A stretch of 64,000 nucleotides of DNA, taken from assembly GCA_024734555.1 (NCBI GenBank), contig JANPWX010000080.1, positions 2,771,966-2,835,965 on the forward strand. Reading direction: 5' to 3'. Of this stretch, positions 1-13,300 are shown one piece after another. Positions within the stretch are counted from its first letter, which is position 1. Each line of letters begins with the position of its first letter. The position numbers were made by a program, and so were the translations under genes. The DNA comes from Trochalopteron elliotii. Lineage: Eukaryota; Chordata; Aves; Passeriformes; Leiothrichidae. Below the pieces are notes generated by a model. The model saw nothing but the letters and a program-made list of their open reading frames with translations, was not told the origin of the DNA and made no database searches.

Positions 1-1305
1 TTTTTTCCAGACACTTTGGCACATGTGTAGTGACTACCTTCATTTTCTGTTTTTGCCTGAAACCTCAAGAAGGAGATGGAAATGTCATTTGGTATTAATA
101 TTCAGTTTACAGTCTGTAACTTTTTTCTGGACTCAGTTAAATGCACTGGAAGGGTGTGTACAGTAGCAGTGCTGCTGCCATTTCCACTGTGCAGTTACAT
201 TGCACTGAAATCCTTATCTCCTAACAGGCTTTGCTGTTAGAATAAAACAACAGTAATGCCAATGAGAAAATGTCATTATTAACCATATAAGAATATTACT
301 TATGTAGTGCTGCTAAAAGTCTTGCCATCACTTCTGTGGTAGTATGTCAACCAGCACTCCACTCCAGCCCTTCCCAGACTGCTGGGCTCTTCGATGGAGT
401 TCACTCACCCTGAGATGGCCTGTTCCATTTTTCTCTTCCATCTTACTTTGCCTGCTGAGTAAACTGGACCAATGCCTGGACCAATGTCTAGACTTCAGCT
501 TCATTAGTACACAGTTAATAAGGCTTACACTTTCCCACCATTGCTTTCTTCAGAAGATAATCATATCTCTCCTAAAGGGCAGTTTCTTTGTTCTTGTTGC
601 TTTATCTGATATTGTTAAGCTTAGGTTTCTCAGGACATTAATATGTTTATACTTTTTTTTTGTACAATGCCAGGTCAAGTGCTTTTCCCAATTATCCCAT
701 TGTAATTGGACTGCCTGAGGTTTTTGATACACTGTTAGCTGCAAAGTCTTTTTAACAAAATTTTGAAAACATTGGTGTGAGCCGTCATGAAAACTCCAAG
801 CTGGCAGGGGTTAAGGTGCTTTATCTCTGGTAGGCTGTTTATAATCCTGATAGAAAAATAAGGGCTGAAAATCACAAGTAGTTTTGGACAAGCTAGTGGT
901 CTAAATTCACTCTGTAGTTTCTTTCCATTGCAATGTTATCAATACATGTTATTCTAAAGACTACCCTAATACAAGATCTGCACATTGATGATGCTTTAAT
1001 CTAAATATGGTAGTGTGCTTTTCCTCTTCAAAAAGAGAAAAAATGTTCTACCGTGTTCAAATATTTTATTTCCTTCTCACAATATAAAAAGAATATGCTT
1101 CAGCAAAGTCTGTGTAGAAGGTTTTATGACGCTTGGTTTTCTGCATCTTTGCCTGGTTTCTATTGGAAATACTATGAACAGTGGTAAGAGATTAAGTCTG
1201 CTGTCTCAGTTTTAGGTTTTAGTCCAGGTTTGTAAGAGGAGAGAAACTAGACCAACATGGTTGTCATTTGATGTAACTCCTCACTGTGTTTGTTTGGATA
1301 TTTAG
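1..1305 (+). other. COL24A1: COL24A1 intron, 3' portion (window start)
   Basis: AT-rich intronic sequence upstream of the first visible exon. It ends in a T-rich tract and an AG at 1304-1305. A short tandem duplication of a 12-bp unit lies at 474-497. I see no collagen triplet exon, repeat family or RNA gene here. Confidence 0.7.
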
Positions 1306-1359
1306 GGAGCTCTGGGTGACCGAGGGCCTCCAGGGCCACAGGGCCCCAAAGGAGTTGAG
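1306..1359 (+). CDS. COL24A1: COL24A1 window exon 1 (54 bp, helix)
   Basis: Encodes [18 protein letters not shown], six perfect Gly-X-Y triplets, between a TTTAG acceptor and a GTAAGA donor. Followed by a 705-bp intron (1360-2064) in which I recognise nothing. Confidence 0.93.
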
Positions 1360-4300
1360 GTAAGATGAAAGAATTATCCAATTAAGAGATTATGTTTCAA
1401 AGTTGTGAGGGGTTAAGAGGGTTAGACAACAATGGTTAGGTGTGTATGGTGTTGCCATGCAAAATTTGAAGTTTCTTTTGCATTTTGGTGAGTTTTTTAG
1501 AAAGTTTTTAGCAGCCTTATGGGGCTGTGCATCCATTATGTGGTTTATTTTAATTTCCAGAGATGGATGTGGTTATTTTAGTTAAACTGGGGAGATGGGA
1601 GGGAAGGGGGTTAGCAGTATGGAAATTGAAAGCATATACCAATTTAATTACAGTGTCCTAGACACTCTTAAGTAAACACTAAGACCCTATTAACTGAAAG
1701 GGGAGAAAGGCAATTCTTTATCTCATAGATTCATCAAGGATTCTTAATTCATCATCATAAAAAAAAAAAGCTTATATCTTGTATGCTAAAAATAATTAAT
1801 ATTAAAAATAATTTAGTTGGTGGTTCTGAAGATAGACCTCTAGACTTCTAAGTAGCTAAATTTTGGGCTTCTATGACAGATATTGAGTGAGTGAAAGCTA
1901 ACAATGGCAAAATGGTCTGTTTCCAGGTGTTTCTAGCAGATTCAGACTCAGACAAACACATATGAAACTTATGATGATGTAAATAATAGGACCAGTTATC
2001 TGCAGACTTTCTTCTTTAAAACTAGACTTGTCATCAAGATCATTGAATTCCTGATTTCTTTTAGGGAGAAGTGGGACCAGATGGACCTATTGGAGGAGTT
2101 GGCCCGAGAGTAAGTATAAGTAATTTCATCAGGGGAAACTATTTTTCTGTAGAAATACTGATTTGAAATGTAAGTTTACTGTGAGAAGTGACTGTGATAA
2201 AATGGCATCTCCTGAATGAATGTGTGTTTTTCCTCAGAACATGCCCAAAGCAGAGCTGGGAGGGGAAATGGTTTTCCATACAAAAGATTTGAAAGGAAAT
2301 CACCACTATAGCATGCACAATACAGTGCTCCTCTGAGACAGATGAAACTGCCATGCACTTCCTGGGGACTGAACCAGCTGATATATCAAAATATTTCAAT
2401 TGGGGAAGAACCTACTCAGCTCACAGGGAGAAATATAAGGGATGTATGCTTTAAGAAATCTACCAGGAACCTGGCAGATAGTTACTGAAAACAATAAAGC
2501 TAGAATGTCACAATGCTGTTTATGCTAACATGTTTTAAAAGATAGTTTTAAATTTTTATCTTCCAATTTTTTTGTTAGTTATAATAGTATACTCTTGTCT
2601 AAGAGTATTTCAGTGAACTTGAAGCTTATCTTTAGAAAATTTCTATGCTAAAATGGATACTAATGCATACTAGAGATTACAGGAGTGTCTCTAAGTTTGT
2701 TGAATGCAATTTGATCTTCTGCCTTTACATGATTTGATTATGTGTGGTAATCACTGACTTGGATTTCATTCTGGATGACTTCCCATTTCTTGCATGAGTT
2801 TGAGAGTCTTTTCCACTGTTTTCTGCTTTTAGAGTGGATATATGCCTATGTCATTTTTCCTGCTCAGTAGGTAGTCAAAGCTGGGATTTTATTTTCTGTT
2901 AAAAATTATATTGAAATATTTATTTGCCACATAGATTAGGTGTTAAGACAAACAAGCCCATACCAAAACAAAAAAAAAAGGCAAAAAACCAAACATGAAG
3001 CCCTCCCACAAATGTCTCTGGTTTTCAGCTGAGAAAACATGCAAAACATTAAACAGAATTTCAAAATTCTCTGTAACTTAGTTCAATATTGAGTTTAATC
3101 TGTCTGAGCTTCTGCCGAGAGCCTCATGGAAATTTTTATTTGACTGCATCATCCTTTGAGTCTCTCCTTGGGCAGGGCTTCATGGCAGTGACTCTCATGT
3201 TGTGCTGTGGCAATTGGAAAAGAAGATGCTGTAGTGGGTGACTCATGGGCAATGAGACACCTACCTTCACATCCTCCACGTCACTGGGCATGCACAGGCC
3301 ACCATCAGCTGGTGTCAAAGTGACCCAAGAGGAAAAATTTTTGTGTAACCTAGCAAACTGAAATATTTTCAATCTATTTTGGGTCAATTTGACCTAAATT
3401 ATTTAGGTTTTTATTTCTCTCAGTGGGAAAAGTGCACACCATTGGCATGTCTTACGGCTCTCTGGTTTCTCTCTCACAACAAGTTGAGAGCAGAGTATGT
3501 GCATCTGAAGTGAGCCCCAGGGTTGCTGTCTCTAGACAGTTTTAGTAGTTTGCTGGCTAACATCCTCTCCTGAAATGAGAGAAAGGAGAAAAGGGAATTT
3601 TGCTTGATGGGCAGCTCTGCCTGTTTTTCCTCCTTGTCCAGGGGCCCACAGGCTCTTGCCTGGATTCTATGGCTTCTCTTGACTCCAGCTGTTTCACAGC
3701 TCCTGGCCTACTTGTCTGTGCTGCTGCTCCTCACTCTGCTCCCACCTCTGCTTGTCCTTGGTGCCTCGCTCCCATGTGTACCACACACCGTGTGATTGTG
3801 TCAGTGAGAGACTCACAGCCCTGACTTAAATCCACCATACTGAAGCAGGACTGAGTCAATGAGCTGCTGAACACATCTGTCTTTTTAAATTATGCTTCCT
3901 TGACTGCAATTTGATGTTCATTTGATTTACATAGCATTTGCTTCCATTTTCCATGAAAGGGGTTTTAAGAAGTGCATGTTATACCTGAGAGTAAAGACTA
4001 TCACAATTGTGTTGCCACTGCACTGATTAAATAGTCATGGGGGCAGAAGAGGTCCATGAGAGGGACCTGAGTAAGTGGTCTGGCCATGCATGGCCCCAAG
4101 GCACCATCAGCTGTCAGTTCTGTCTTTAGCTGACAGATGTGTTTAATGTGTTTAACTTGTGTTTTGCAACCTCCAGGAGTGGGAGTTCTTCATTCTCCTC
4201 ATCAATCTGCTTCAGTTGTTTGCCTGGTTTACAGACCTTTTTTTCTAATGTGTAGCTGTTCTATCTGAAAGTCTTGCCTGAGTTTTTCTCACTACAACCT

Positions 4301-7300
4301 TGCTTCCTGCCCCACAGACTTTATTTGTGGGCATGGTTAAATAGGTTAGTCCTCTTTTCAGTCACTCTTACCTTGATTTTCTGGGGCTTGTCTGAAGTAG
4401 GTAAAGTATCCTTGTAGGTGATATATTATAAACCTTTCATTATTCTTACGAAAAAATAATGGAACATGTTTCTAGTGCTTTCTCTTTTACAATCTCAGGT
4501 TAAGATATCCAATCCCTGTTTCAGGTTTAGGCATGTAGTAAGCTGGCAGCTGTAAAATTTCACCTCATTTTTTCTCCCTCCATCCTCCCCTGCCCTTGTT
4601 TCTAATGTTTGCTTTAAAAAACATGAAAGAGACCAAAAACTCCTGGGATCCACCTGGTCAATGCTGCCATCAAAATAGATCATCTTCTGCTGGAACAGAA
4701 GTTAATATGAACCTGCACAGGAGTTCTCAGGCTGAGCTTAAAAAAGAATTCCCATGTGTCTAAAGCAACTGGAGACAACTGAGGATGTTCCCCTGCTTAC
4801 TCAGGATGTATCTCGGTTCCAAAGACCTCAGTCTGTAAACTTTGGAAGAGGTGTTTGAGCTGAATCTGATCACATCATTTGATGTTTCATTCATTCTTTC
4901 CAAACCTTCCTACCCACTCTATTCCCAAGTCAAATAGTTATATTCTCTTAGGTTAATCCATCTACATTAAAAAAAAAAGGGCCGATTTTTTTTTTTTTTT
5001 TTGGTGCTTGCTTGTTTGTTCTGTGGAAATACAGGAGTTGCCATACTAAAGATGTGACTGTGTTTATTCAGTTTCCTCCCACTTAACCCTCTCTCTCAAA
5101 GGCTATCCAAATATTAACACTGTAATTGTCATTCTAGCTCAGCTCAGTCAATGCAAGCATTAGTGCTTCTTTTTTTTTTTTTTTTTTTTTAATCTTCATT
5201 GCTGGAGAAGAAAATGCCTTTAAAAGAGTGAAGATTGTTTAAAATTACCAGAAAGTAAAAAGGAACTGTTGCAAGTTGATTCCTTTGTGAGCTACATATG
5301 TTAAACAGAAGCTGGAATTTATTGGAACTTACATAGTCATAAGATGAGCAGTTTCTCCTGATAATAGTGGAAAATGTTCTCAAATCTGCCTCACACCCCC
5401 AGTGCAGTATTTTCTGGAAGTGCCTACCTGTGGGCTGAAGGCATGTGAAAAGCTTAGGCAGGGATTGAAATAGAGTGATAGTGAGAGATATTTCTATTAA
5501 TATATATGCACCTGTACCTACCTGTTGTGAGGTGAAAGGAAACACAGTTGGTTGCTGTTTCCTGAAGGGTAGAACTTTCAGTTGATATTTTAGGAAACAG
5601 ACATTTCCTTTGGGATTACCCTGCCCTGGAAGAGTCATTTTCTCAGGAGTTTGCAAGCAGAAAAGCAGCCATCCCTAGTTTAACCTTCTGTCAGTGGCTT
5701 TTTCTCCATGTGTAAATGTATTGTATTTCTGTTTAAAGCCAAATCCATGTGTTTGATTGCTTTACCAGTTAAATCCACTTGTTCCATTTTCTGATCAACT
5801 TCCATCTGTTCTATGTCCTTTGCAGCTAGTACATAGCTGAGGAATGACAGCCAAGAAACTTTTACAAGCTACAACTCAGTTCAGTTCTCATAAGACTTAA
5901 AATTATCAAGGTAGTTAATAGGGGCTACTAGTTTTCTTTTCATGAATTTCCCTTAAAACATTTTTATGTTATCATCTTGCTGTATAGAAAGACCTTAAGT
6001 TTCTTTACAATGAAGTCTTTAAACAGCATGTAGTGACCTGCAGAAGCCCATCACTGGTTCTTTGTTAAGCCTTGTGGAAAGACATGGCTTGCTTTATCTG
6101 GTTCTCTCAGAACTTCTCTTCATGGTCTTTTCTCCCTGCATTCCTGGCTGTACCATATTTAAGTGCATTGGCAAAACCAAAAACACGTTCCTAAAGTGAT
6201 TTTATTTGTTGGAACTTGTTGGGCAAAATGAAATCACTCAGCCTCCTGCTCTGATTGATGTTGCTGTATCTCTTCTGGCTAACAGTGCTGTTACCACAGT
6301 ATCACAGCAACAAGATCTGTCAGCAGCAAAATGCTAGTGGAGAGAAATGGGGCTCAAAATCATCAATTTTCTGAATAAAGAGGAAGAGTGTGTTTGAGCT
6401 GATTTTGTCTGGTTGAGGAAGAACAGTTATGACACCAGTCCCTGAAGTCTAAGCATCAGATTTTATTAGTATTAAGTCCCTATTCTGCTGGAATTAACCA
6501 GGAGAGAATATTGCCTTGCCTTTTTTGTCTCCCTAATAGGTTTTTTAAAGTGAAATTGAAGTGTCTTTCAATCTTGCATTGTGACAGTTTTTCCTCAGTG
6601 TTAACTGCTGTAGCTTAATACAAATTTTGCTTACTGTTCCAGTATTTGATGAATATTCGACAGTGTATTTTCAGATATAGATTCCTAAATGCACTTGCTT
6701 AAAATTTTTGTATTAAATATTACTAAACTGTACATTTTTAGTGGATGTATTTTGATAAATAGATGAACTGAGATGAAATTATCTTTTTGAAATAAAATAT
6801 TTACAATATTTTATTCTAATCCTTATTTTAGGGAAAGCCAGGACAGAAAGGTTATGTAGGTGACCCTGGACCAGAAGGTTTAAAGGTAAGTGATGGTTTT
6901 ATGTATGAAATACATTCTATTTTGAATAGAGTTATACACAGCTGTTTACAGTGACATACCAGTGAAAGGATATGAGCACACATGCTTCCAAAGAATGTGA
7001 ATGTGTATCATACTGATTATTCTGCTTTCTGGCAAGATCCTATTTGGAAAAAGGAGAAAACTGTGCAGCTCTAGGAGACAGGGGTGTGTGAGCAAAGACT
7101 ACACCTGCTAAAATGAGATTGAACAGCCTGGGAATGTAAGGGCCCCTGGACGGGGGGCAGCAAGGGACTCTGGGCAGTTCCTACACTGGCAGGATTTTGG
7201 AAATGTGAATGGGAATGAGATGAAATGCTGCAGCTCAAAAGAAGAGCTTGTGGCAGCAGAATTTCCCTGTGCTGATCTGCAATCTGCGTAAACAGTACAC

Positions 7301-10300
7301 AAATAACTGTTCATCAGTTATTGGGTAACTGAGATTATAGTCACAGGCAGATAATCAGTAGAGCTTATACACCCAGCTTCCACCTGTGAAATACACAGCA
7401 AAATGTTCCAGTTATGTAACAGTGTTATTTTGGAGAACAGAATTAATTAACACTTAATGACAGTTACCAGATTTTGGGGGAAGGGGGAGAAGTTTCTTAA
7501 AATGTCATTGAAATGTCAATTTTCCTAATATTTCATTTAAAAAATACTGTTATCAATAAAGTGCACAGGCAATATTTACTTTTGAAGCAGTAGTGAAATA
7601 GTAAAGGTAATTTGCTGAAAGAAAGACTTAAATTTAAAAAAAAAAATAATTAATTTATAGTATTTGCTGACCTAATGTATTTTGTGAGCACATAATTGAT
7701 ACTTTTTATTTTTGCACGCAAATCCTGAATACCTTAGGACATCATTTCACCAAGTCAAAATTAGCCACTGACAAAAATTGTTTTGGTTACTTAATTTTAG
7801 CTTTTAAAGTTTTAATTGGCAGATGTAATTTAGAAAGTAAAGGGGCTCCTAGGAAGACAGAGGACTTTAATACACGCATATGAAAGAAATTACTTTTCTA
7901 GTGAACTACATCTGTTTTCTACATTTAACAGGGAGAACAAGGAGACCTAGGAAACCTTGGAAAAACTGGTGAAGCAGTAAGCTTGAATTCTCTTTCTGGT
8001 TTAATTTTCAATTCTGTTTTATTTGAGAGCAAATGAATACTTTGTTGCAGACATTGTATTATGAAGCTTGCCTGTATTCGAAGCTGTAGTATGTCAGATA
8101 TACCTTTGTAGTCTTTAAGATTCATACTATTTAAAGATATTTCCCATTTTAAGCATTTTCCAAAATTAATTCTGCTGTTCTCCCATACATTGTGTGAATG
8201 TTGGAAGTGGTTGTAGGGGTTTTTCAAGGCATGTCCGTGTAAGTGAACAAGTGATCCTTTTTCACTTAAATCATTTGAGAGGCGACATTTAGCCTGAAAT
8301 GTATTTTGCAGGTTTGTTCTGTCTACACTCCATAAAATCACAGAGCTCAAGGTGACATGTAGTCCATCCTCTTCTGCCTAGGCAGGACCTGTTATCTTTG
8401 CATAATTTCTGACAAATATTTGTCTAACCAGTTATTAAAAAGCTCGAAGACCGGGGCTTCTCTATTTTTTACAAAGTTCTTCCAGTTGTGTAACCTGATT
8501 CCTTTCTGCTGGAAACAGCATTTTACATGTGGTGGGTGTTATTCTGTGCCTCTTTCATTCTTTCTTTTCAGGCTTAACAGTCCCAGTTCAATTAGCCTGT
8601 CTTGTTTTTGAGATAATTTAAGTCACATTCTAACTTCCCTGTAGCCTGTTTCCAATTCATCCACACATCTATGACTCTAGCCTACTGCCCAAACTGCTAG
8701 GAATACTGAGAAAAAGGAAACATTGCTTCTTATAAGCCTACTTCTTGCACAGATGTGCTCATTTTTACAGTAGTGTGTTGTTATTCAGTTTGAGATCTAC
8801 AGTCTCCTATCCTTAGTTTTATTAAAGACCTTATCTCTTGCAGTTCTTCCACTGTAGGTGCCTTTTCAGTTGATTATTGTCACTCAAACATGCCACTCTG
8901 CAATTCTCTCTAGTTAATTTTATCCCCTGCCCTTTTGTATTTTTAACTTTTGTCTGGGATTTATGAGCAGCTGTGGATTGTAGAATGTCTTCTAACTTAT
9001 GCACAAGTATCTAATCAAATGAGCTTTGTAGGGCCTTGATCTGTGGTTACCTTTGCATTATCTGGCAGCAGAGGGCCAGTGCCCATTACATGATCTTTAG
9101 GGGGAATAATACATATTTTGTTGTCACTGAGGCCTGTAGTGAAACACCAAGAGGAGACACAAGCACACTCAACTCTTACACCTTTCAAAAGCCCTTTCCT
9201 TCACCTTATTCACCACTGCAATCTGTAACAATTAGGCTTTTCCAAAAAGAAGTGAAAAGTACTAACAGGAAGAAGATGGTTTTTCTCATATGCATAAAAT
9301 GCTTTTCCAGACGTGAGTTCTGATGCAAAATCTTCACTTCTGTATGCTTTGGATGCAGATTTTGCATCCAGCTTCTCAACTGCTTCTGTTTGTAACAAGT
9401 AATTTCTCTTTCCTTTGGCGTGCACATAGACTATGTTTATTAATAAACATAGATAAACATAAAGATTCTTAATTCATAGATAAATCTCCTCCCTGCAATT
9501 CAGTATTGGCTCTGGTGCCATGAGGACATCTTGGGAATCAAATATGCCACACGCAAAACAAACAAACACAAAGGTTGAAAAATTACGTACAAGAGCAAAG
9601 TACAAGTGCTGCTGACTGCTGGGACAGATTTTGAGATGGAGTCAAAAAGAGATATGGAATAAGGCATCTGTCCTTAGTGATGTTCTGTGGAGTTTGTGTG
9701 CTACCAGGTGCTTGGTCAGACTAAATACAAAGAGGAAATGTACAAATAGCAGTAAAAAATGTACAAGTACTGTACAGTTTATTTAATAGTAAAGGCAAAG
9801 GGAAAAAGAAGTTGCTAAAATGTTGATAATAAGCCCAATGTCTAAAAAATTTGGTTTCTCCCATCTGCAGCACAACCTCACCAGCTTCCCTTTCTGGCTT
9901 GTCTGTGGTTTTCTGTTTATTCATTATCTCTATGGACAGGCTTCTTCAAATACAGGATATAATACATATTTTTAAGTTCATGGTTTAAATATATGTTACT
10001 GCTTTTTAGCAATGGGGTATCCATCACAGCATTCCAGTTTTCCAAATGATAACTAGTGCATTTCCTGAATAAGCTGTCTAAGGAAGAGATTTTGCAATAA
10101 TAAATCCTGTAAATGCTGAATTCATAGCAAATTACACCGTGACCGCGTGTGCCTGTCTGTTATTGATACCAAAGGGTTGTATCAATATTTCTCTTCTGTT
10201 TCTTTCAATTTTCTTGCTTCCCCTCAAATCATTCATCTCCTGGCATTCACTAAAATGTCTGCCACTTCTGTTTCAGGTGCCAAAATTGTTACTCCTTTTC

Positions 10301-13300
10301 TGTAGCAGCTTTCTCAGGTCCTGCTTAATACCTGCTTGGAAAAGTACAGATGGCAACTCTGCACAAGCAGGGAAATTTCAACAGCAGGAGATTGGACTAT
10401 AACACTTGGTTTTTCAGCCTAGTAAGGTGGAATATGTGCTGAAATACAGCTCTGTCAATAGTCTAGAAGCCATAGTAGCCAACATTTCTTAGGTCACATG
10501 AAGCTGCCGATTCTTAGTGCATATTTCTGCCAGAATATTTCTGGATGCTTGTCCACTGTGGAAACAGAGTAGACTAAATTTATAAAATGTTTGCTCTGCT
10601 TGTAAGTTTAAATGGCACACATTTAAGAGTAGATCAGGAACATACTTAAAGTCAGATTTCAGACACTATTCCTTAACCAAGTCCTACAACAAAAACTTTT
10701 TTTCTGGCTACGGCATATGTTGTGTTTGTTTAAAGGGGAAGGGAGCAGGTTCAGGTGGGGCTGCTTGGTTCAGCAGAGCCCTGAGCTGTGGTACAGTGCA
10801 GCAGCTGTTCCTTACTGCAGGATATTTGGTTAACTGGAGGACCTTCAGGTCCAATTGAAGAGGGATTGGTTAAGATAGTGGGAAGCAAGGGAACAGCAGA
10901 CAGAGCAAATGTACACTGCTGATGAGACAAAATCTTTTGGAAGCTGTGCCAAAAGAAACAACCCCTTCAGCTACTGAGAAAATACCCCTTACATTTTGGG
11001 GGAGGAAAATCTGACTTTGCTGACATGTGCAGCTGGATTCTTTTGTGCTTAGATAAGATGCTGTTCAGTGATGGAGAGCAAATATTTGAAACTAACTTCA
11101 AGCATCTCATACAAATGATCTGTTTGTTAAAATGTCAGGGATGATTTAAGAAAGTGCTTTATTGACTTATTCAGAACACATCTCAACTTAAAACAGTTGT
11201 TTTCCAGGATTGTTTTAGTGTTTGATAATGCTAGTGTTTACCCAGGCTGCGCCACTCTGAATGACTAAGTGCAAGTTAATTCCTGTTTTTCCTTGCCACT
11301 TCTGTTAAAGAAATTCAGCCTGTACACTTCTGGATTAGAAATTCTTGATGTTTATACACACATTGAGACAGAATACAAGGGTAGAACTGTCAGCTGTAGT
11401 ATGTGCAACTGGTGTCAAAAGGCGGAGTTCATGAACACAAATCCTGGAAAAATAATCTTCAGAAATTACACATCAGCAAATTTCTCTGGTTGTGCACAGT
11501 TTTTGAAACAACAGTAGGAAACCAAGCTGAAATAAAAAGTGCTTTGCCATGAAAAAATAACCTTACAACGCAGCAAAGGAAAACTAGGCTGTCGATGGCA
11601 GCTCCAGAGCAGGCTGCAAATAGTCAGTCTGCAGGAGTCTCTGAATGGCAATAAAATACTGCAGTCAGGCCATGTGCCTTGTAGCTGAGTTGCTTTTGGG
11701 AAGAATAACCATAAAGCAATTACCACATCTTTCAGAGAGGTAAAAATTAGCTGGATTAGGCACCAGGGATGCATAATTCAGCGAGAATGGAAACTGCAAT
11801 TCCTTTTGCTTGAAGAAAAGATTAAGTGAACTTTAACTGATGTGTTCAGGATGCTCAACAGAAGGAGTTGTTTGAATTATCCTGAAAGGTCTGGGCTTTA
11901 GGGATATTCAAAAGAGAATTTTAAACCATAGGCCAAAAGATAAGTCAATTGAGGAAAGCCTTTTTTTAAAAGTCTGGTGAATGCATGGGACATTGCCAAG
12001 GGCTTCCAAAGAAGGAACTACTTCAGCTGCTTTGAGAAAGCAGTTGGATAGAGATCATTGTAAGTTCTGTGAAGGACTTAACAGTGAATGGTAATAAAAG
12101 TACTTCTGCGTCTTATGTTGTGCTTCTTGTTTTTACCCCACATGACCTGATATTCTATAGTTCCTGCTGAGAAGAGGGGAGAAAGAGGTTACAGTATCTA
12201 GAGGTTAGCTTGATCAAGCCCTTGCTCATTTTTCTAGAAGGATTATCTAGTGGTTCTCTTTATAATTTGGTTTCAGCTAGAGGGATAATACCCGCACATG
12301 GTATCTGCAGTTTAGCTTCCAAGGTTTTGTCAGTGATCACATCCTACCCCCACTTTGTCAAGCAGCTTCCCTTAAATGCAAGCATTCCTTTACAAGTGCT
12401 GTCAAACAGAATTACCCTACTTTACACTGGAAGCAAAATTTGATCTATTTATTTCTTTCTTAAAACAGCTATAGATTGGGTGATTGGTGCCAGTTCATTT
12501 TGCCTTTCAAATATTCAGGTAGTTGAATTTTTGAGTCTTTTAAAGAATTGAATGAAATATCAGCCACAAGGTACAAATATGGTGCATCTCTACTCTTACT
12601 CAATTCCTCCACTGGATGTAGCAAATCACAGATTTTTCACTCAGATTATCACCTCTAGTTGATTACCAAGTAACTTTCTCAACAGACGGAAAATTAATAG
12701 CAAAATACTATTGTGACAAGATAGTATTTTAAATTTGTTATGTCATCTCATTAAATGAATGTTGAAAAAAATACTTGAGAATGCTGCACTGTAAATGAAA
12801 TAGTGCTGGATTGGAAACTTTTCAATTACCACCAAAGAACACATTGAAGTACAACCTGGCAGGTGACTGCTCCCACGGTAATGTTTGGAACCAGCTGTAT
12901 GTTCATTTCTCACTACCAGGTTTTTCAATGGATTACTCCATACTTGGGTTTGTATTAAGTGTACAATGTGTTTCCAATTATTCAACCGCAGTCCAGTTTC
13001 TAACACGGAGCATATGCCCTGGCAAGATGTTTTTGTCTTTCTCAGGCATGTGTTAGTTGTGAGATCTGGTCTCTGATTCACTTTCCACAAAATGCTCCTG
13101 TCAAGAAGGTTTCTAAAATGCTGTTATTATGCTGTTTTTGTCACTGGAGGCTTTTATACAAGTCCTTGTAAATGAAAGTTGATGACTATTTTTTTAATAA
13201 GTTGCTGATTTCTTTTTTTAATCATTTCAGGATTTTTGCTTTACTTTTTTGTTTTCTAATACATTCAATTTTGTATTTGGAATGCACCACTGTTCCCCAG

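Larger units (their letters stand above)
2110..6831 (+). other. COL24A1: COL24A1 intron (4.7 kb)
   Basis: AT-rich intron with no recognised exon or repeat family. It holds an A10 run (4969-4978) separated by seven bases from a T17 run (4986-5002), and a T21 run (5170-5190). A minus-strand open frame of 155 codons (5189-5656) has no recognisable domain and reads like a chance ORF. Confidence 0.8.

Noticed and set aside
474..497. Two-copy 12-bp tandem duplication
   Set aside because: Too short and low copy to be meaningful.
3600..3824. GC-richer segment with CCAGGGGCCCACAGG that could look like a collagen exon
   Set aside because: No frame gives sustained Gly-X-Y with splice sites; the resemblance is a few bases.
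5189..5656. 155-codon open frame on the minus strand in an intron
   Set aside because: No recognised domain, no promoter or splice support, no codon bias; an ORF of this length is within chance expectation in 64 kb read in six frames.
11820..12100. Possible old transposon segment in the 7.8-kb intron
   Set aside because: Some phrases feel repeat-like but I could not match them to a family.
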